Origin: SIG603 sp964369415
Lineage (GTDB): Bacteria > Bacillota > Clostridia > Oscillospirales > Acutalibacteraceae
Assembly: GCA_964369415.1 (NCBI GenBank)
Contig: CAYJFP010000002.1
Coordinates: 1 to 64,000 of the forward strand
Direction of reading: 5' to 3'
Length of the DNA stretch: 64,000 nucleotides
The notes beneath the pieces were generated by a model. The model searched no databases. It was not told where the DNA came from and saw nothing but the letters and a program-made list of their open reading frames with translations. The translations under genes and the position numbers were made by a program. Every line of letters begins with the position of its first letter. The stretch's first letter is position 1. Of the stretch, positions 60,533 through 64,000 are shown in pieces.

Positions 60533-60561
60533 ATTGTATCACAATTAGCAAAAAAAAACAA
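60533..60561 (-). promoter_or_regulatory. Promoter of sensor-like gene and ridA
   Basis: On the minus strand TTGTTT, 17 bp, TACAAT. It lies just after the terminator of the 60613 gene, making the sensor-ridA pair a separate unit. Confidence 0.5.
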
Positions 60562-60574
60562 ATAGTTTTTTATC

Positions 60575-60603
60575 AAAAAAAACCACAGGAGTTACTCCCG
60601 TGG
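60575..60603 (-). terminator. Terminator after DUF3787-like gene
   Basis: Minus-strand stem CCACGGGAG / CTCCTGTGG (one mismatch) with TAA loop, followed by eight T. Confidence 0.8.
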
Positions 60604-60612
60604 CTTATTTTG

Positions 60613-60777
60613 TTATTTTGCGTTATAGTCAGCCCATTTCTTTACGTCTTCAACAGCCTGGTCTGTAGGTATGGAAACATTTGTCTGTGGATCTTTCTTA
60701 ATCTTCATGCTGGTAGGAAAGCTGTCATAAAGGGGAGTGGTGTCTTTTTTCTTAGAATTTTTTTCTCGGTTTTTCAT
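60613..60777 (-). CDS. Small DUF3787-like protein, putative spore-associated
   Basis: A 54-residue, charged protein. It starts KNREKNSKKKDTTPLYD and ends SIPTDQAVEDVKKWADYNAK; the ending fits the DUF3787 / CDIF630_02480-like pattern (PT/S-x-EAV-x-x-AKxWVDxNxK) known from Clostridia spore proteomes. Family assignment is from memory and moderate. GAAAGGA lies before the ATG and a strong terminator follows the stop, so it is a single-gene unit. It is too short to be found by length alone. Confidence 0.72.
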   Translation of the reverse strand: MKNREKNSKKKDTTPLYDSFPTSMKIKKDPQTNVSIPTDQAVEDVKKWADYNAK

Positions 60778-60838
60778 TTAAACACATCCTTTCAATAGTA
60801 TTTTGGCTATTAAATTTAATTTAATACATAAATTCTTC

Positions 60839-60867
60839 TTTACAGAAAAAAGATTTTGAAGTATTAT
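60839..60867 (+). promoter_or_regulatory. Promoter of DUF4097-like gene
   Basis: TTTACA (60839-60844), 17 bp, TATTAT (60862-60867), 41 nt before the ATG. Confidence 0.6.
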
Positions 60868-60907
60868 ATAAGGTACAGATTATTTTTTGATTTTGAAAGG
60901 AAGTTTT

Positions 60908-61999
60908 ATGAAAAAATCTTTAATTAAAAAAATTGTTATTGGTCTATTGTCTTTGTTTTTTGTTATTCCGGTGATTTCCTATGGCTACGAGACAAATTTT
61001 GGCCTTAATGCATTTGCTTATACTGAAATTTCAGATAGTGAAATGACAAGTAAATATAATTATACTATAGAATCTAACGATATTTCAGAAGTAAACATCG
61101 AATGGCTACAGGGTAATATTAATGTTATTTTATATGAAGGTGAAACTATTCAAATTGAAGAATATTCAAAATTATCACTAACAAGAAACGAAACAGCCTA
61201 TGTAAGTGAAGCGAATTCGCAGGTTAATGTATATTTTAATGAAGAATTATCTTTTGATGATACACAAAACAGTACAAAAAATTTAAATATTTTCATCCCT
61301 AATAATTCTAGCTTAGAAACCTTAAAAATCAAAAGTTCTAAGTCTAATATAGAAATTAGTGGTTTAAATATCAAGCATTTAACGGCTGAGTCTGTAGATG
61401 GTGAAATTAGAATCAATGATATGGATTCTAAATTTATTAATGTTAAGCTCAATAGTGGACTTATTAGCATGAGTAATATTTTTTCAAGTAATCTTGAAGT
61501 GGCATCTTGGAATAATGATACGATTATAAATCAAGCCGATACCGAAAATTTTGTTTTCGACTCTACCATGGGTGATTTGAGTATAAATGGAAATATTGAG
61601 AATATGCAAATCAGCAGTGTATATGGCGACTTAGCGATAATTACAAAGCATGTTCCAAGTGAATTAGATTTAGACTCTGTAGGTGGAAATATTGAAGTTA
61701 CTATGCCTGATAATGATGGTTTTATATTAAATACTTCACAAATTTATGGTGAAATAATTTCAGATGATTTTAATTTAATTGAAGATGAGGAAAATCTATA
61801 TTATAAAGACAATAATTCTATCATTTCCTACGATATTAAGACAAGTGATTCTGATATTACAGTTAAAATGGGTGAATTTGATAGTTCTTATCAAAGCTAT
61901 AGCGATTGGGAAAACTATTTAAACGATCTGAAAGAAGAAGAAGCTTTGCAGACTATCGGACAGTCAAACGAAGATGAAGACGATGGGGAAGAAGCTTAA
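60908..61999 (+). CDS. Secreted DUF4097-like beta-strand repeat protein
   Basis: A 363-residue exported protein. Basic start KKSLIKK, a hydrophobic segment, and then no lipobox cysteine, so it is a Sec substrate or membrane-anchored. The rest is repeated beta strands (for example SLETLKIKSSKSNIEISGLN, HLTAESVDGEIRI, LEVASWNNDTIIN, LSINGNIENMQIS), like the DUF4097 adhesin-like fold. The C-terminus is acidic (NEDEDDGEEA). ATG 60908 is preceded by GAAAGGAAG; the upstream TTG 60887 lies before that site. Role unknown. Confidence 0.78.
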   Translation: MKKSLIKKIVIGLLSLFFVIPVISYGYETNFGLNAFAYTEISDSEMTSKYNYTIESNDISEVNIEWLQGNINVILYEGETIQIEEYSKLSLTRNETAYVSEANSQVNVYFNEELSFDDTQNSTKNLNIFIPNNSSLETLKIKSSKSNIEISGLNIKHLTAESVDGEIRINDMDSKFINVKLNSGLISMSNIFSSNLEVASWNNDTIINQADTENFVFDSTMGDLSINGNIENMQISSVYGDLAIITKHVPSELDLDSVGGNIEVTMPDNDGFILNTSQIYGEIISDDFNLIEDEENLYYKDNNSIISYDIKTSDSDITVKMGEFDSSYQSYSDWENYLNDLKEEEALQTIGQSNEDEDDGEEA

Positions 62000-62006
62000 A
62001 AAATAA

Positions 62007-62037
62007 AAGGACTACTGCTTATTTAGCAGTAGTCCTT
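62007..62037. terminator. Terminator between DUF4097-like and recombinase genes
   Basis: Perfect 13-bp arms AAGGACTACTGCT / AGCAGTAGTCCTT with a TATTT loop, between converging genes. Confidence 0.85.
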
Positions 62038-62042
62038 AAACT

Positions 62043-63026
62043 TTATATTTTAATTTTAGAAAGTGGATTTTTTTTCGCCGCTTCTTCCATTTGCTTATTT
62101 GAAACATGCGTATAAATTTCAGTTGTACCTAAGTTTTCATGTCCTAAAATATCTTGTAAAACCCTAATGTCGACGCCGTTTTGGTGCATTAAAGTAGCAG
62201 CAGTGTGCCTAAGTTTATGAACAGAATATCCAGGTCCGCCAAGACCGATTTTTTCTAAATTGACATTTACTATATGCTGTACAGTTTTTGGACTAATTCT
62301 AGTAAACCTACTACTTAAAAACAAAGCATTTTTATCAATAACTTTATCATTTGGTCTAACCGCTATATAATTATCAATCGAAGATATGCAAGAATCATTT
62401 AAATATACAATTCTTTCTTTATTTCCTTTACCTAAAACTCTTAGTGAGTTTGTACTTCTTATAATATCATTAATGTTAATGCCTACAAGTTCTGATAAGC
62501 GAAGTCCACAATTTAAAAACAAAACTATAATGCAGTAATCTCTGATTTTATTAGCGCCATCTACTGCTTTTAACAGCTCGATACTTTGTTCGAGCGTTAA
62601 GAATTTTGGAAGAGTTTTGCGTTTTTTAGGTGCAGTTAAATTTTCAGTTGGATTATTTGGAATCAACTTTTCATGTTTAAATAGATAGGTAAAAAAACCT
62701 TTTAAAGATGAAGATTTACGCTGTCTAGTAGACGCCATATTATTACGACCATCAGTAACAAAATTCATAAACTCAAAAATATCATAGGTTGTAATTTTTT
62801 TTATAAAATCAATGTCGATGTCATTAACTAGAGTTTTATCAAGTTCATCAGAATTAGCAAGTCCATAATGAAACTTCATAAATCTAAAAAAAGTTCGCAA
62901 ATCCAGTGCGTATTCATTTACAGTTTTTGAGCTTCGACCTTTAATATTTCTCATATACAAAAAGTATTGTCTAGCTATTTGCGGTAATTCTATTAAAATA
63001 TCAGTATTATAGCCGTTTTGTTTCAT
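62043..63026 (-). CDS. Tyrosine recombinase XerC/XerD-like
   Basis: A 327-residue site-specific recombinase. The catalytic set is complete: R176 (GLRLSEL), K200 (LGKGNKER), H270 and R273 (HKLRHTAATL), H296 (LGHENLGTT) and Y305 (EIYTHVS). The N-terminal core-binding domain (about 15-125) is normal. It has no phage or element genes beside it, so it probably serves chromosome dimer resolution like XerC/D/CodV, or a local inversion. A perfect palindrome (63095-63130) lies upstream. No ribosome-binding site stands close to ATG 63026. Confidence 0.88.
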   Translation of the reverse strand: MKQNGYNTDILIELPQIARQYFLYMRNIKGRSSKTVNEYALDLRTFFRFMKFHYGLANSDELDKTLVNDIDIDFIKKITTYDIFEFMNFVTDGRNNMASTRQRKSSSLKGFFTYLFKHEKLIPNNPTENLTAPKKRKTLPKFLTLEQSIELLKAVDGANKIRDYCIIVLFLNCGLRLSELVGININDIIRSTNSLRVLGKGNKERIVYLNDSCISSIDNYIAVRPNDKVIDKNALFLSSRFTRISPKTVQHIVNVNLEKIGLGGPGYSVHKLRHTAATLMHQNGVDIRVLQDILGHENLGTTEIYTHVSNKQMEEAAKKNPLSKIKI

Positions 63027-63094
63027 TTAATTGAATCTGTATCAAAATGCAGTTGCAAAGTGATTTTCCTTTCTTTTTTTCAAAATCTTCTCCC

Positions 63095-63130
63095 CTCAAT
63101 TATACAAAATATTTATTTTGTATAATTGAG
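63095..63130. repeat. Perfect 16-bp inverted repeat upstream of recombinase
   Basis: Arms CTCAATTATACAAAAT and ATTTTGTATAATTGAG around ATTT. On the minus strand it is not followed by a T-run, so it is a weak candidate for a terminator. It contains TATAAT on both strands and may be a promoter-operator or a recombinase site. Confidence 0.6.
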
Positions 63131-63153
63131 ATTGTAATTTTAGAGAGTAAAAT

Positions 63154-63831
63154 TTATATCACTATTATCCCACCTATGTCTATCAAAGGCTTATTTGAAA
63201 TCGAAACCGCCTTTAGTCCATGCTTAATAATAAATGATTTTATCCTATTTGAATCTTCATGCAAATCTAGATTACCAGTAAAATAAACCGTATCTTCTAT
63301 CACGCCTGAACTACCGCCAATGAAACCATAATTATAACCCGGTAATAAAATATTTCCATTTGAAATTTTTAAAACGTCCACTTTGTTTTCTATTAATGTT
63401 TTTTCAATAGTTGTGTCCGCTGTAATTACCGCATTTTCATTTATTTTAAGACTAGAACATTTTGTATATCCCTGTTTAACATTTACTATTTTATAATTAT
63501 TTTCATTTGCAAAATTAAGTACCTTTATGTCTAAGGCGTTTTTATTACAAAATATTTTCCTATTTAGCACTAGTGCGTTTAACAAACAATCATTCGGATA
63601 CTTGTCCCCTAAATTATTTTGACATTTTTCTATTTCATATCCATAAATTGTTTTATTAAAATCTCTTGATACAAAAATAGTTTTATTTTCAAGCATTAAA
63701 ACTTGTAAATCTGCATGATAAGCAGTCTGTTTTGGTAAAAACTTACTTTTTTCTGTTAATATGCACTCATAGCCGAGATTGATAAAATATTCATATATAT
63801 GCGGATATTCACCTGAGAGTAAAATCCTCAT
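63154..63831 (-). CDS. DUF6873-like GME-fold protein
   Basis: A 225-residue protein. The parts HADLQVLMLENKTIFVSRD, GYTKCSSLKINENAVITADTT, GFIGGSSGVI and FTGNLDLHEDSNRI give a repeated beta-sheet pattern like the guanidine-modifying-enzyme (pentein) fold; I associate it with the DUF6873 family. The catalytic residues of active penteins are not all visible, so activity is not assigned. Its ATG overlaps the radA stop (ATGA), so it is translated directly after radA. Confidence 0.65.
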   Translation of the reverse strand: MRILLSGEYPHIYEYFINLGYECILTEKSKFLPKQTAYHADLQVLMLENKTIFVSRDFNKTIYGYEIEKCQNNLGDKYPNDCLLNALVLNRKIFCNKNALDIKVLNFANENNYKIVNVKQGYTKCSSLKINENAVITADTTIEKTLIENKVDVLKISNGNILLPGYNYGFIGGSSGVIEDTVYFTGNLDLHEDSNRIKSFIIKHGLKAVSISNKPLIDIGGIIVI

Positions 63832-64000
63832 TTTGAAGCAGCCTCTAACGCTTGTCTTAAAGTTTTTACGCCTATTATTTCTATATCTGTTTGCTTTTTA
63901 AATTTTACAGCATTGTGATACGGCATTACGCATCTTGTAAATCCAAGTCTTGACGCTTCGGCAATTCTTGCTTCAACATGGCCTACAGAACGTAGTTCAC
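63828..64000 (-). CDS. radA: DNA repair protein RadA (C-terminal part, cut by window edge)
   Basis: The last 56 residues of a RadA/Sms protein, read from 63998 to the stop at 63828. They begin ELRSVGHVEARIAEASRLGF and end TLRQALEAASK, matching the RadA C-terminal Lon-like domain (the family has LRSVSH-x-EARI-x-EA-x-RLGF and GV-x-TLREAL). RadA helps process recombination intermediates. The gene continues beyond the window. The stop overlaps the start of the next gene by the four bases ATGA. Confidence 0.85.
   Translation of the reverse strand, partial: ELRSVGHVEARIAEASRLGFTRCVMPYHNAVKFKKQTDIEIIGVKTLRQALEAASK

Noticed and set aside
60610..60798. Plus-strand frame of 62 codons
   Set aside because: It is the antisense of the DUF3787-like gene and has no ribosome-binding site.
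63095..63130. dif site for chromosome dimer resolution
   Set aside because: The arms and centre do not fit the conserved dif layout of Firmicutes.
1..64000. CRISPR arrays, tRNA genes, insertion sequences or prophage
   Set aside because: No spaced direct repeats, no tRNA-type T-loop pattern outside rnpB, no transposase or phage structural gene was seen.

Overview
The window is low-GC DNA with Firmicutes-style Shine-Dalgarno sites, frequent TTG/GTG starts and intrinsic terminators. It carries Clostridia-type genes: a CtsR-McsA-McsB-ClpC operon, class A RNase P RNA, ferredoxin-dependent 2-oxoacid oxidoreductase, pyruvate phosphate dikinase, PduL and probable spore-associated genes. An anaerobic, spore-forming or formerly spore-forming member of the Clostridia is the best reading; genus cannot be set from sequence alone. 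I see no prophage, insertion sequence, CRISPR array, tRNA or 16S/23S gene. The window is core chromosome with small accessory genes in the gaps. One 10-N assembly gap lies inside ppdK.

Layout. 1-1.7 kb: MATE transporter under a palindromic operator, and a DUF1653 gene. 1.9-12 kb: a long plus-strand run (yfmF, yfmH, lgt, folD, dxs, tlyA, nadK, argR, recN) ending in a strong terminator. 12.2-20.7 kb: birA and bioY, a divergent MetRS-like protein, a DUF951 gene, prfA, a Sua5-CoaE fusion, an M18 aminopeptidase and a Nudix hydrolase. 20.8-25.9 kb, minus: pth, mfd and a PrsA-like lipoprotein. 26.2-28.7 kb: ppdK. 29.1-33.6 kb: a P-loop ATPase, the four subunits of a 2-oxoacid:ferredoxin oxidoreductase, a lipoprotein and a zinc-ribbon membrane protein. 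33.6-41.8 kb: MetY, a polysaccharide deacetylase, two flavoproteins, SecG, a GNAT-like protein, a methionine gamma-lyase-like enzyme and an Asp/Glu racemase. 42-46 kb: P-loop kinase, RF3, a PAP2-like membrane protein, QueH and uracil-DNA glycosylase. 46.2-53.9 kb: PduL, an M15 peptidase, an aspartate aminotransferase, an XRE regulator, PncB, RNase P RNA, and HD, PHP and TSCPD proteins. 54-58.7 kb: a Gly/Cys-rich microprotein and the ctsR operon. 58.8-64 kb: RidA, a degenerate histidine kinase, a DUF3787-like gene, a DUF4097-like protein, a tyrosine recombinase, a DUF6873-like protein and the 3' end of radA.

Shared themes are translation and its quality control (PrfA, RF3, Pth, TlyA, QueH, Sua5, RNase P, the yfmF/yfmH pair), protein and DNA quality control (ClpC system, Mfd, RecN, RadA, UDG), cofactors (FolD, NadK, CoaE, BirA/BioY, PncB, Dxs) and anaerobic carbon flow (PpdK, Vor/Kor, PduL).

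No clear new multi-gene system was found. The points most worth a second look are the MetRS-like protein with altered signature and substrate-pocket residues, the Sua5-CoaE fusion, a hairpin placed exactly between the Shine-Dalgarno and start codon of the racemase gene, a terminator whose 3' arm is the ribosome-binding site of the deacetylase gene, paired CtsR boxes around the ctsR promoter, a sensor kinase lacking its phospho-acceptor motif, and two very short genes on the minus strand.
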